Source: an uncultured Cyclobacteriaceae bacterium | GTDB taxonomy: Bacteria; Bacteroidota; Bacteroidia; Cytophagales; Cyclobacteriaceae | DNA: 64,000 nt | NCBI GenBank assembly: GCA_905479015.1 | Contig: CAJQKV010000020.1 | Span: forward strand, 46,182-110,181 | Reading direction: 5' to 3' | In this document: positions 18,686 through 27,307 of the stretch, piece by piece | How the letters are laid out: every line of letters starts with the position of its first letter | Numbering within the stretch: position 1 is the stretch's first letter | Notes under the pieces: model-generated | What the model saw: only the letters and a program-made list of their open reading frames with translations | Told to the model about the DNA's origin: nothing | The model's database searches: none | Position numbers and translations under genes: made by a program

Positions 18686-19201
18686 TTGAGTCTGTTGAAA
18701 CTAAAAGTTGATGCGTTTTTATTGATGGGTCTGATTTTTTTGACACTCGTTGTTCTTTGTTTTTTGATAATAACACCTGAGGTGTCTTATTATCAAACGG
18801 TACACTCAGAGTTCAATGGTCTGATGATCTCAGGTAAAACTGCGAATGATCACTCTTTTTACAGCTTTATTTTCTGTTTTGGAATGATCTGGGTCTATTT
18901 AGGAAGTCTTTTACTGTCTACTAGACATCTAATTAAACAAAAGCGTAAGAACATTCAAATCGTAATGGCCTGCTTTTGTTTGGTCTATTTATGCCTACTT
19001 GGATTATTGATTTTTTCAAAGGATCTCAACCTTCAATCTTTTTATTTTGGTTTCCCAAGATCAACCGCAGTGATGCTATATTTAATTGGATTTTCCCCTT
19101 TATCCCTATCATACATCTATATCTGTTATTTTGAAACCCTCATAATAACTGAAGCGTCTTTTAAAAGTTTTCAAAATTTCATAAAGTCTCAAGACAAATA
19201 A
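18686..19201 (+). CDS. Small membrane protein paired with a symporter
   Basis: 171-residue protein with about four hydrophobic helices (VDAFLLMGLIFLTLVVLCFLII, SFIFCFGMIWVYLGSLLL, IVMACFCLVYLCLLGLLIF, TAVMLYLIGFSPLSLSYIYICYF). I do not recognise a family. The first start in the frame is a TTG; a second TTG three codons later is as likely, and no early ATG is available before helix 1. It stops 1 nt before the start of the sodium:solute symporter gene, so the pair is almost certainly co-translated. By analogy with small DUF4212-type partners of some SSS transporters it could be an accessory subunit, but I cannot show homology. Confidence 0.6.
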   Translation: MSLLKLKVDAFLLMGLIFLTLVVLCFLIITPEVSYYQTVHSEFNGLMISGKTANDHSFYSFIFCFGMIWVYLGSLLLSTRHLIKQKRKNIQIVMACFCLVYLCLLGLLIFSKDLNLQSFYFGFPRSTAVMLYLIGFSPLSLSYIYICYFETLIITEASFKSFQNFIKSQDK

Positions 19202-19202
19202 T

Positions 19203-20684
19203 TTGGAAGCATTTAGAAACCCCATCATTCTCGGCTTTGTAGCCGCTTATATGCTTTTAACTGTTTTAGTTGGTATTTGGGCCCTTCGAAAAACCAAATC
19301 CACTCAGGATTTCTTTATGGCTGGAAGAGACTTGGGCATCATGGTTACTGGGTTTGCTGTTTTTTCAAGTCTCTTGAGCGGCTTTGGATTTGTAGGGGGG
19401 CCTGCCCTAGTATACAAAATGGGAATGAGTTCGGTATGGATGTTTGTCTGCGTGATCATGGGATTTAATTTATCCTTTTTTTTACTCGCAAAACGTTTGA
19501 GATTGTTTGCTGAAATTGGCAATCCCATTTCTCTGCCCGATGTGGTTAGATTGAGATATGACAATGCTTTTACTCAAGGACTCATGGCTTTAGCTATCAT
19601 TTTAGGCGTATTAGGTTATTTAGCCACGCAGATATTAGCAATGTCCATTGTATTGCAAGAAATATTAAATGCGTCTAGCTTCATTGAATATATAAGTATC
19701 GGTTACTGCATGCTCATTTCATGTTCTATTTTAGTTTTCTATAGCATTACTGGAGGTATTGTTGCCTCAGTTTATACTGATTTAGTTCAAGGCGCCATTA
19801 TGATATTTGGTGCCATCTTGATTTTTTTTAGTGTTCTCAATTTGTTTGAAGGGGGCTTTCAAGAGATCAGCCAAATCATCGCTCAAGACGATGCCGGAGC
19901 GATTGGACCTTGGGGTACTTTAGGTGCTATGGGATCCTTGTCGTGGCTCTTTGTTTTCATGATGGGTGGAGCGGGTCAACCACATGTGATTACTAAAATG
20001 ATGATGTACAAAAACATCTCAGACGCAAAATATATTTTACCTACTTCGATTATTGGCTATTTTTTTTCTGCTCTTTTATGGTTGTCGATTGGTTTAGCCA
20101 TGAGAGCGCTGGTGATCAGTGGGATGTACCCTGCATTATCAAATGCAGATATGGCTGCTTCTGTATATTTACAATATTATACCAATCCAATATTGGCAGG
20201 TCTTGTTTTCGCTGGTCTTTTCGCAGCCATCATGTCTACCGCGGATGCCTTTCTGAATATTGGTACGGCGGCCATTATGCATGATCTTCCTAATGCCATT
20301 GGAATTAAAATTAAAAATGACCTCTTTTGGGCACGTGTCGTTACTTTCATGTTAACCGTAATTGCGGCCCTATTTGCCCGTTATTCAGGAGATTTAGTGG
20401 CTATTTTAGGAGCTTTTGGTTGGGGTACTTTTGCTGCAGCCATTGTACCTGTAGTAGTCATTGGATTTAATTGGAAACGTGCCACACCTTTAGCCGCTAA
20501 TGTGTGCATTATATCTAGTCTATTGATCAATTTTAGTGTGAAAATACTAGATATCAAGGTTCCCTATGCCATTGACATTGGAGCAATATCACTCATTACT
20601 TCCATGCTTTTATTTGTAAGTATCTCGCTTCTGTCTAAAAAGCCTTTTATCAACAAGAACGTTGAAGCAGCTATGGACTTATAA
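19203..20684 (+). CDS. Sodium:solute symporter (SSS family)
   Basis: 493-residue inner-membrane transporter of the SSS/PutP family with about 13 helices. Signature pieces are FFMAGRDLGIMVTGFAVFSSLLSGFGFVG (helix 2 area), YSITGGIVASVYTDLVQGAIM and FAGLFAAIMSTADAFLNIGTAAI, which carries the Ser/Thr residues that usually form the second sodium site. The start is a TTG; the first in-frame ATG is within helix 1 and would remove part of it. The solute (proline, pantothenate, acetate, sugar or other) cannot be told from the sequence. It forms a pair with the small membrane protein before it and converges on the tetR gene, 10 nt away. Confidence 0.88.
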   Translation: MEAFRNPIILGFVAAYMLLTVLVGIWALRKTKSTQDFFMAGRDLGIMVTGFAVFSSLLSGFGFVGGPALVYKMGMSSVWMFVCVIMGFNLSFFLLAKRLRLFAEIGNPISLPDVVRLRYDNAFTQGLMALAIILGVLGYLATQILAMSIVLQEILNASSFIEYISIGYCMLISCSILVFYSITGGIVASVYTDLVQGAIMIFGAILIFFSVLNLFEGGFQEISQIIAQDDAGAIGPWGTLGAMGSLSWLFVFMMGGAGQPHVITKMMMYKNISDAKYILPTSIIGYFFSALLWLSIGLAMRALVISGMYPALSNADMAASVYLQYYTNPILAGLVFAGLFAAIMSTADAFLNIGTAAIMHDLPNAIGIKIKNDLFWARVVTFMLTVIAALFARYSGDLVAILGAFGWGTFAAAIVPVVVIGFNWKRATPLAANVCIISSLLINFSVKILDIKVPYAIDIGAISLITSMLLFVSISLLSKKPFINKNVEAAMDL

Positions 20685-20694
20685 AAGACTTTTT

Positions 20695-21327
20695 TTAGGC
20701 TTTTACTACTTCTGATACTGAAAATTTTATGATTTCAATATATTCATGGTAGCCCTTTTCCGTCATTAAAGGGATGGCATTACTCCATAAAATATCAAGT
20801 TGAGAGGGGCTATCTCTAAAGGCATCCGCTGTCATTAAACTATAGGTCTTCCAAAATACACTGATCATCCATATGGTACGAATAAAATAAGCATAATTAA
20901 TTTTTTCATTTTCAGGTTTCAATCTCCCTGTTTTTATATAATAATTAATTAATAATTTAGCGTCTCGAAATCTTTTCCGAGTGATGATACGATAACTCTT
21001 TGTGATCTCGGGGAAAGTTTTGAAGATGTATTGTAGATTATTATAGTAAAAATGGTATTTCGCCTGTATCTGACTATAACTTTTGAAAATTTCCTCAAAA
21101 TGATACAGCGTAATATAGCCACTTGGCATAATGTCTATGGAAGTCTCCTGGATTAACTGATGTTGAATGGCTTTTAATAAATCTGTCTTTTTTGTAAAAT
21201 AATAAGTGAGATTTCCAGGACTAATTGATAAACTATCGGCGATTTGTTTGATGCTCACATCATGAAACCCTTTTTCATTAAATAGCTTAAGTGCCCGATC
21301 TATTATTTCTTGTCTCCTTCTACTCAT
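20695..21327 (-). CDS. TetR-family transcriptional regulator
   Basis: 210-residue DNA-binding regulator. The N-terminal 60 residues hold the TetR helix-turn-helix (ALKLFNEKGFHDVSIKQIADSLSISPGNLTYYFTKKTDLLKAI); the remaining helical domain would bind a ligand and dimerise. The SPGNLTYYF recognition region is typical of Bacteroidota TetR proteins. A perfect 16-bp palindrome lies 67 nt before its ATG, in the divergent gap shared with the Lys/Glu-rich gene, and is a natural operator for autoregulation. The symporter pair converges on it from the other side. The ligand is unknown; fatty acyl-CoA is one possibility since an acyl-CoA dehydrogenase is nearby, but nothing in the sequence proves it. 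Confidence 0.9.
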   Translation of the reverse strand: MSRRRQEIIDRALKLFNEKGFHDVSIKQIADSLSISPGNLTYYFTKKTDLLKAIQHQLIQETSIDIMPSGYITLYHFEEIFKSYSQIQAKYHFYYNNLQYIFKTFPEITKSYRIITRKRFRDAKLLINYYIKTGRLKPENEKINYAYFIRTIWMISVFWKTYSLMTADAFRDSPSQLDILWSNAIPLMTEKGYHEYIEIIKFSVSEVVKA

Positions 21328-21393
21328 CCCTACAAAGAAATTAAATAAAAATTAAAGACTTAAAATTTTTTGAAAAGATATAGTTTTTTACAC

Positions 21394-21409
21394 ATTTTTG
21401 GCCAAAAAT
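21394..21409. promoter_or_regulatory. 16-bp perfect palindrome in the tetR divergent gap
   Basis: ATTTTTGGCCAAAAAT reads the same on both strands. It lies 67 nt before tetR and 46 nt before the divergent gene, which suits a TetR operator. Its TTGGCC/GGCCAA halves recur in the palindrome at 18513-18525 before the symporter pair. Binding is inferred. Confidence 0.5.
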
Positions 21410-21454
21410 CCATGCAGGTCATTTAAATTACTGGTATTATATGCCATCTAAGCC

Positions 21455-22321
21455 ATGAGATTAAGCTCACTATCTAGAAAATTAAAATTAAAACCTTCAG
21501 AATTAGAGCTCTTTTATGAAAATAAAGGAATCGAATTACTAGCCTCTAGCAATTCTAAACTTAGTGATGAGCAAATAAAAATTGCTCTGGAGCATTATGA
21601 TTTTCAAGAAGAGGAAGAAGAAGTTGTCGTTGCCACTTCTGATCCCCTATCTCAGTCAAGCGATCCCGGCCCCCTTAATTCTCAAGATCTGGAAATAAAA
21701 TCGAAGGAAGAGGATCCCATTGCCCTCGATATCGAAGAGGTCAAGTTAGAAGATCTCGAAATAAATGAGGTGAAAGAAAAAGTCAACCCCCCGAATGACG
21801 ATGAATTAAGTCGTGAGGAAGAAATAGTAAAAACACCAGATGCCGATGATTTAATCAAGGAAATTGATGAGGATATTGAAGTCATCAAGGCTCCAGTAAT
21901 CAAACTTAAAGGACTTACGGTTAAGGGTAAAATTGAGTTAACTCCCGAAAAAGTAAAAGAGAAATCATCCAGTGCAGCAAAAAAAATATCTACTGACGCT
22001 CATAACTCCAATACAAAAAAGATTACTTCTAATTCATTCAATCCCTTAGATGAAGCTCGAAAAAAGGAAGCTAGAAAAGAGCGTGAACTCAGAAAAAAAA
22101 GAGCGGATCAACTGAAAAAGGAAAAAAGAGCGCGCTACTTAAAAGAACATCCCCCACGCAAGAAGCCTATAAAAAAGAAGTTAAATAAAAAACCCAAAAA
22201 AAATTCTACGGTTCATATGAGCGTACCTGCTCCGATTAATAAACCAAATCAATCAATCGTTATCCCTCAAAGGAAACCTAATTTATTTCAGCGTATTTGG
22301 CAGTGGTTAAATACTTACTGA
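21455..22321 (+). CDS. Lys/Glu-rich protein with IF2-N-like start, function unknown
   Basis: 288-residue cytoplasmic protein. The first 50 residues (MRLSSLSRKLKLKPSELELFYENKG ... LSDEQIKIALEHY) look like the small helical domain found at the N-terminus of IF-2 and in several Bacteroidota proteins. A very acidic middle (about 50-150) follows, then a strongly basic part (EARKKEARKERELRKKRAD; HPPRKKPIKKKLNKKPKK), and the end FQRIWQWLNTY. No membrane helix or signal peptide. Acidic then basic low complexity suggests nucleic-acid or ribosome association. It is divergent from tetR. The domain resemblance is weak and I do not assign a function. Confidence 0.6.
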   Translation: MRLSSLSRKLKLKPSELELFYENKGIELLASSNSKLSDEQIKIALEHYDFQEEEEEVVVATSDPLSQSSDPGPLNSQDLEIKSKEEDPIALDIEEVKLEDLEINEVKEKVNPPNDDELSREEEIVKTPDADDLIKEIDEDIEVIKAPVIKLKGLTVKGKIELTPEKVKEKSSSAAKKISTDAHNSNTKKITSNSFNPLDEARKKEARKERELRKKRADQLKKEKRARYLKEHPPRKKPIKKKLNKKPKKNSTVHMSVPAPINKPNQSIVIPQRKPNLFQRIWQWLNTY

Positions 22322-22428
22322 GTGTTTAAATAAGTCCCCCATCAATTTTATTTTCCTCCTGAAGCGAAGTGATCCTATCAATAATTAAATAGATCACCGC
22401 GGCTGTCTCTCTTTTTATTTTTTTTATA

Positions 22429-22489
22429 TTATACGCTGCATGCATAACAATATTGATTATATTTGAAATGTTATGCATGCAGCATATAA
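22429..22489 (+). promoter_or_regulatory. 21-bp inverted repeat enclosing a -7 promoter element
   Basis: Arms at 22429-22449 and 22469-22489 pair at 20 of 21 positions; the perfect inner 15 nt of the left arm are GCTGCATGCATAACA. The 19-nt loop contains TATATTTG (22458-22465), a perfect match to the Bacteroidota -7 consensus TAnnTTTG. No T-run follows, so it is not a normal terminator. It ends 18 nt before the acyl-CoA dehydrogenase ATG. A regulator holding both arms would block that promoter. No clear -33 TTG was seen at the right distance. Confidence 0.6.
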
Positions 22490-22507
22490 TTTAAATACCC
22501 AATAGAA

Positions 22508-24307
22508 ATGGAAAAAACATTAGAAAAGAACATCGTTAAAGGCGGCGGATTTTTATTCAACCATCCTCATTTTTCGGAAATATTTATTCCTGAAGAATTT
22601 AATGATGAACAAAAAATGATGGCTAAGGCCACACAAGACTTTATTGACAAGGAAGTATTTCCATTTGTCGAAAGAATAGATGCCTTAGAGGAAGGACTTA
22701 TGCCTTCAATCATGACAAAAGCGGGAGAATTGGGTCTTTTAGGAGTATGTATTCCCGAACAATATGGTGGTTTAGGTATGAGTTTTAATACGGGTATGTT
22801 AATTGCTGATATCGTCGCATCCACGGGATCATTTACTACTGCATTTGGAGCCCATACGGGAATTGGAACATTGCCTATCCTCTACTACGGTGATGAAACT
22901 CAAAAGGAAAAATATTTACCTAAGCTTTCATCTGGTGAATGGAAGGCTTGTTATTGTCTCACGGAACCTGATTCGGGATCTGATGCAAATGCTGCAAAAA
23001 CAAAAGCTATTTTGTCTGAAGACCAACAGCATTATTTGATTACGGGTCAGAAAATGTGGATTTCAAATGCCGGATTTGCTGATTTATTTATTGTTTTTGC
23101 TAAAATTGAAGACGATAAGAATCTTACCGCATTTATCGTGGAAAAATCCTTTGGAGGAATTACCATGAATGATGAAGAACGAAAAATGGGGATAAAAGGA
23201 TCTTCTACCCGTCAAGTATTTTTTAACGATACAAAGGTGCCCGTTGAAAATATGCTTTCAAATCGTCAAAACGGATTTAAAATTGCAGTAAATATTTTAA
23301 ATATAGGTAGGATTAAACTGGGTTGTGGAGTGATTAACGCTTGTAAACAAATTGCAAATCAATCAACCCAATATGCCAATGATAGAAAACAATTTGGTGT
23401 ATCCATTTCTTCATTTGGTGCTATCAAGCAAAAATTGTCTCAAATGGCCGCCAAAACCTTTGGCATCGAATCCGCTTCTTATCGTGCGGGTCAAAATATC
23501 GATGATCAAGTTGATGTTTTAATAGCACAAGGACACCCAGAACATGAAGCCAAACTGCAAGGCGTTGAACAATTCGCTATTGAAGCAGCCATCATCAAAG
23601 TACACGGATCTGATGTTTTGAATGAAATCGCTGACCAAGGCGTTCAGGTGTATGGCGGTATGGGATTTTCAGAAGAAGCTCCCATGGCTCGGGCTTACAG
23701 GGATGCTCGGATTGCTAAGATTTATGAAGGAACCAATGAAATAAATAGAATGCTTTTGGTAGGAATGATTGTTAAAAAAATTACTAAAGGTGAATTTAAT
23801 TTAAAGGACGAACTTGATTTCTTCAATACAGGGATGATCCATAAGGATACTTTTGATGCTGCCCCGCTGTCGAAGGAATACAAGGCGATTAAGAATCTCA
23901 AAAAAGCAACCTTAATGGTAACGAGCAAAGCGCTCGAAATTTATGGCGCCAAAATCAATGAGGAACAGGAAGTCCTCATTAATATTTCAGAGATGGTTAT
24001 TGAAACTTACGTCGCCGAATCTACTTTACTCAGAACCTTAAAGTTGATTGATCAATCTGGAGCAACGTCTGCCGGATTGTTCATAAATCTTACCAAATTA
24101 TACCTATTCGATGCTGTCAGAAAGTCAAAAAATGCAGGTTATGAAGCCTTGGCTTGCATGATAGATGATGAGGCTCATTTGGATTCATTATTGAAAGTCA
24201 TGGATCGATTAACCGCCTATAATCATTTGAATACAAGTAGGCTTTCTCGGGATATTGCAGATGAGATGATTCTGCAAAATAAATTTCCTTACACGCTCTA
24301 TTCTTAA
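22508..24307 (+). CDS. Acyl-CoA dehydrogenase
   Basis: 599-residue FAD enzyme that puts the first double bond into an acyl-CoA in fatty-acid or branched-chain oxidation, giving electrons to ETF. Seen: the N-terminal FNDEQKMMAKATQDFIDKEVFP, the flavin segment CYCLTEPDSGSDANAAKT, MWISNAGFADLFIVFAK, the KGSSTRQVFF loop and the C-terminal VYGGMGFSEEAPMARAYRDARIAKIYEGTNEINRML, which carries the catalytic Glu region. An extra C-terminal helical domain of about 170 residues makes it longer than short-chain types and like the VLCAD-type enzymes of Bacteroidota. No other beta-oxidation gene is adjacent. The huge inverted repeat upstream suggests dedicated control. Confidence 0.95.
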   Translation: MEKTLEKNIVKGGGFLFNHPHFSEIFIPEEFNDEQKMMAKATQDFIDKEVFPFVERIDALEEGLMPSIMTKAGELGLLGVCIPEQYGGLGMSFNTGMLIADIVASTGSFTTAFGAHTGIGTLPILYYGDETQKEKYLPKLSSGEWKACYCLTEPDSGSDANAAKTKAILSEDQQHYLITGQKMWISNAGFADLFIVFAKIEDDKNLTAFIVEKSFGGITMNDEERKMGIKGSSTRQVFFNDTKVPVENMLSNRQNGFKIAVNILNIGRIKLGCGVINACKQIANQSTQYANDRKQFGVSISSFGAIKQKLSQMAAKTFGIESASYRAGQNIDDQVDVLIAQGHPEHEAKLQGVEQFAIEAAIIKVHGSDVLNEIADQGVQVYGGMGFSEEAPMARAYRDARIAKIYEGTNEINRMLLVGMIVKKITKGEFNLKDELDFFNTGMIHKDTFDAAPLSKEYKAIKNLKKATLMVTSKALEIYGAKINEEQEVLINISEMVIETYVAESTLLRTLKLIDQSGATSAGLFINLTKLYLFDAVRKSKNAGYEALACMIDDEAHLDSLLKVMDRLTAYNHLNTSRLSRDIADEMILQNKFPYTLYS

Positions 24308-24377
24308 TATGTCAAAAGGTATTTTTTATCTGTTCATAAATTACCCAGCTAAATATTTTTAAATGGAGTAAAGCCCC

Positions 24378-24385
24378 TACTTTTG
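24378..24385 (+). promoter_or_regulatory. Candidate -7 promoter element
   Basis: TACTTTTG matches TAnnTTTG exactly, 16 nt before the next gene's ATG. No good -33 TTG was seen, and the match alone can occur by chance in AT-rich DNA. Confidence 0.35.
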
Positions 24386-24401
24386 TGGAATACTTTTATA
24401 T

Positions 24402-25796
24402 ATGGAAGCATTCAAAACATTAACGACAAAAGAAAAAGCGCTAAAACTTAATTTAAATGCTGAAATATATGGAACTATTGCCGAAATAGGTGGTGGACAA
24501 GAGGTAGCCAGTCATTTTTTCAAGGCAGGTGCTGCCTCAGGTACCATCGCCAAGACCATGTCAGCTTATGATATGACTTTTAGTGATGCCATTTATGGGA
24601 AATCTAAAAAATATGTTTGTGAAGACAAACTCGATAAAATGCTCAGTAGAGAATACAATCTCTTGGCTGAGCGTTTGACAGAACGAGCTCCTCACTCGAA
24701 ATTTTTTGCCTTTGCCAATACGGTGGAAACTTTGAACTTTGGCAAGACCAATGATGGTCATGGCTGGATTGGATTACGCTTCCAAAAGCAAGCCTTAGCC
24801 CCTCCAAATAATTGCATTATCCATGTTCAGTTACTAGATAAAGATGCCCAGTGGCAACAACTTCTGCTAGGTATGTTGGGCGTAAATTTAATTCATGCAT
24901 GCTTTAGTTATGACAATCCTGAAAAAATTATTTTGGCCTTGGCGGATAATTTAGACCAAGATCGGTTTCAGATAGATATGTTTTCTATCATGGGCCCTGA
25001 TTTTGAACAAATTGACAATAGACTAATGAGTTTACTTCTGGTTAAAAATGGCCTCTCTCAGTCTGCTATGTTTGGACCCAAAGGAAACGTACTTCAGGCT
25101 TCTGAAGCTCTATATAAGAAGAACGTATTGGTCCTAAGGGGTAGGTTTAGACCTGTGACCAATGTCAATGTAGATATGATGATTAATGGCTTAAAAGTCA
25201 TTAAGGAAGAATCAGAAATGGAAACAACTCATCTTCTGGCCCTAACTGAATTGACACTACATGATTTGACTTTGGCAGGGGAAATTGATGAGGCGGATTA
25301 TTTAGATCGTGTGGATCTATTATGCGCATTAGGGCAAACCGTTTTAATATCAAATTATCGTGAGCATTATAAGCTGGCTTCTTATTTATCTAATATCACT
25401 CAACGTATGAAGTTGCGAATTATTTGTGGCTTAGGTAATCTTGAAGGCATTTTTGATGAATCCTATTATGAGAATTTAAAAGGGGGCATTATTGAATCCT
25501 TTGGTCAGCTATTTGCCCTCAATGTAAAAATTTACGTTTATCCTGCCTTGATTGATGGCAAGGTAAAATCTATCGAGGACTTTGTTCCAGCTCCCCATCT
25601 CATCGACCTTTATAAATACCTTATTTCAAATAAACGAATAGTAGGTATGAATGGCGCTAAAACCAGGTGGTTATCTATTGTTTCAGATGAGGTGCTGACT
25701 TTACTTAAAGCGGGAGATCCAAAATGGGAACAGATGGTCCCAAGAAGAGTTTGTCAAATTATCAAAGAAAAAAAGATGTTTAATGTGCACAGATAG
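24402..25796 (+). CDS. Conserved cytoplasmic protein of unknown function
   Basis: 464-residue protein without signal peptide or membrane helices. The N-terminus is highly characteristic: LNAEIYGTIAEIGGGQEVASHFFKAGAASGTIAKTMSAYDMTFSDAIYG, followed by KYVCEDKLDKMLSREYNLL and HGWIGLRFQ. I recognise the pattern from proteins in Bacteroidota and Proteobacteria that databases often label TonB-dependent receptor or nicotinate-nucleotide adenylyltransferase; neither fits, as there is no barrel, no signal peptide and no HxGH nucleotidyltransferase motif. The GAASGTIAKTMSAYDM region looks like a binding loop. It is downstream of the acyl-CoA dehydrogenase in the same direction, 94 nt away, with a possible own promoter. 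Confidence 0.8.
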   Translation: MEAFKTLTTKEKALKLNLNAEIYGTIAEIGGGQEVASHFFKAGAASGTIAKTMSAYDMTFSDAIYGKSKKYVCEDKLDKMLSREYNLLAERLTERAPHSKFFAFANTVETLNFGKTNDGHGWIGLRFQKQALAPPNNCIIHVQLLDKDAQWQQLLLGMLGVNLIHACFSYDNPEKIILALADNLDQDRFQIDMFSIMGPDFEQIDNRLMSLLLVKNGLSQSAMFGPKGNVLQASEALYKKNVLVLRGRFRPVTNVNVDMMINGLKVIKEESEMETTHLLALTELTLHDLTLAGEIDEADYLDRVDLLCALGQTVLISNYREHYKLASYLSNITQRMKLRIICGLGNLEGIFDESYYENLKGGIIESFGQLFALNVKIYVYPALIDGKVKSIEDFVPAPHLIDLYKYLISNKRIVGMNGAKTRWLSIVSDEVLTLLKAGDPKWEQMVPRRVCQIIKEKKMFNVHR

Positions 25797-25894
25797 ATGT
25801 TGTTATGTGCGAAACCCATTTATTTTCTTACCACATTACCTTCACTCGTTTGATTATAGTATATTTAGCCATCGTTTAAAAAGAACAACATTTT

Positions 25895-27307
25895 ATGGTT
25901 GCAGAAAGAGGCAAATTCACCAATAAGCTCGGATTCATATTGGCCGCGGCAGGCTCAGCTGTTGGTTTAGGTAATATTTGGAAATTTCCTTTCGAAGTTG
26001 GCTTAGGGGGTGGTGCTGCTTTTGTCGTTATGTATCTTGTTTTTTGCTTTTTATTATGCTTCCCGGTAATGGTTACTGAAATCGCTATTGGAAGAAAAAC
26101 CCGCAAGAATCCTGTAGGTGCATTTACCTCATTGGGATTCAAAAATTGGAGGTTTATAGGTGTCTTTGGAGTTTTGGCTGGTGTTTTGATCTTATCGTTT
26201 TATAATGTGATCGCAGGTTGGGCATTTGGCTTCTTTTTTGAGATGGTTACGGGCAACTTTAGCGTAAGTAAGCATTTCGGAGATTTCACCTCTGATCTGG
26301 TCAAAGTAGGTACTTATGCCGTTATTTTCATGTCTGCTACAGGCTTTTTTGTAGGTAGAGGTGTCTCAGGTGGTATAGAAAAATTGTCAAAAATTCTTAT
26401 GCCTACACTCATCATAATGATCGTAATCATTGCTGCATACACTTTAACTTTGCCCAATGCTTTTGAAGGTATCAAATTTTACTTAATTCCAGACCTCAAC
26501 GAAATCACTATAAATACAATTGGTGGTGCCTTAAGACAAGCCTTTTTTTCACTTTCATTGGGTATGGGTACCCTCATCACTTACGGGAGTTATTTATCTA
26601 AAAATGATAATGTGATTTCCTCAGCTGCGTATATTACCTTGGCTGATGTCAGTATTGCTTTTGTTGCCGGTCTGATGATTTTTCCTTTGGTTGCCTTCAT
26701 TAACCAAGGAGATATGAGCACTGTAGCTTCTGATCAAGCAGGCCCTGGTTTAATTTTCATTACGATGCCTCGTGCTTTTGAAACCTTGGGGCCTAATTTA
26801 GGTGCCTTTGTGGGGGGGACTTTTTTTCTGTTATTGTCTTTTGCAGCGTTAACCTCAACGGTTTCCCTACTAGAAGTGCCTACTGCATATATCGTTGATG
26901 AGTGGGGAGTAAGTAGAAAAAAAGCGGTTTTAATTGCTTCCATTATCATTTTTCTTGTTGGATTACCTTCGATGCTTGCTAATGGGGCTTCCGACTTCTT
27001 CTCCAATCAATTCAAAATTGCCGGATCATCAGATTTTCTTTCGTTAGTTTCAAAAATAACAGACAGTATGTTGTTGTTAGGAGGCATGTGTATTGTGATT
27101 TTTGCTGCCCACATCTGGAAAAAAGAGCAGCTCAATGAAGAGTTATCCAATGGCTATGAAGGATTCAAAAAGAAGTTAGTGAGTAAGTATCTTAATTTTA
27201 CCATTTCTTATGTCAGCCCCATCATCTTGGGAATCTTGTTTGTTATTGTTGTGTTAAGTGAATTCTTTGGAGTCAACGTTTATAACTACCTATCAATTCT
27301 TTTTTGA
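25895..27307 (+). CDS. Sodium-dependent transporter, NSS/SNF family
   Basis: 470-residue neurotransmitter:sodium symporter-family protein (LeuT fold). TM1 carries the family mark GSAVGLGNIWKFPF, TM2 follows (GGGAAFVVMYLVFC), and the unwound TM6 region is AFFSLSLGMGTLITYGSYLS. About 11-12 helices are visible; bacterial members often have 11. They import amino acids or related compounds with sodium. The substrate cannot be predicted. It stands alone, facing the hypothetical gene on the other strand, with which its 3' end overlaps by 15 nt. Confidence 0.93.
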   Translation: MVAERGKFTNKLGFILAAAGSAVGLGNIWKFPFEVGLGGGAAFVVMYLVFCFLLCFPVMVTEIAIGRKTRKNPVGAFTSLGFKNWRFIGVFGVLAGVLILSFYNVIAGWAFGFFFEMVTGNFSVSKHFGDFTSDLVKVGTYAVIFMSATGFFVGRGVSGGIEKLSKILMPTLIIMIVIIAAYTLTLPNAFEGIKFYLIPDLNEITINTIGGALRQAFFSLSLGMGTLITYGSYLSKNDNVISSAAYITLADVSIAFVAGLMIFPLVAFINQGDMSTVASDQAGPGLIFITMPRAFETLGPNLGAFVGGTFFLLLSFAALTSTVSLLEVPTAYIVDEWGVSRKKAVLIASIIIFLVGLPSMLANGASDFFSNQFKIAGSSDFLSLVSKITDSMLLLGGMCIVIFAAHIWKKEQLNEELSNGYEGFKKKLVSKYLNFTISYVSPIILGILFVIVVLSEFFGVNVYNYLSILF

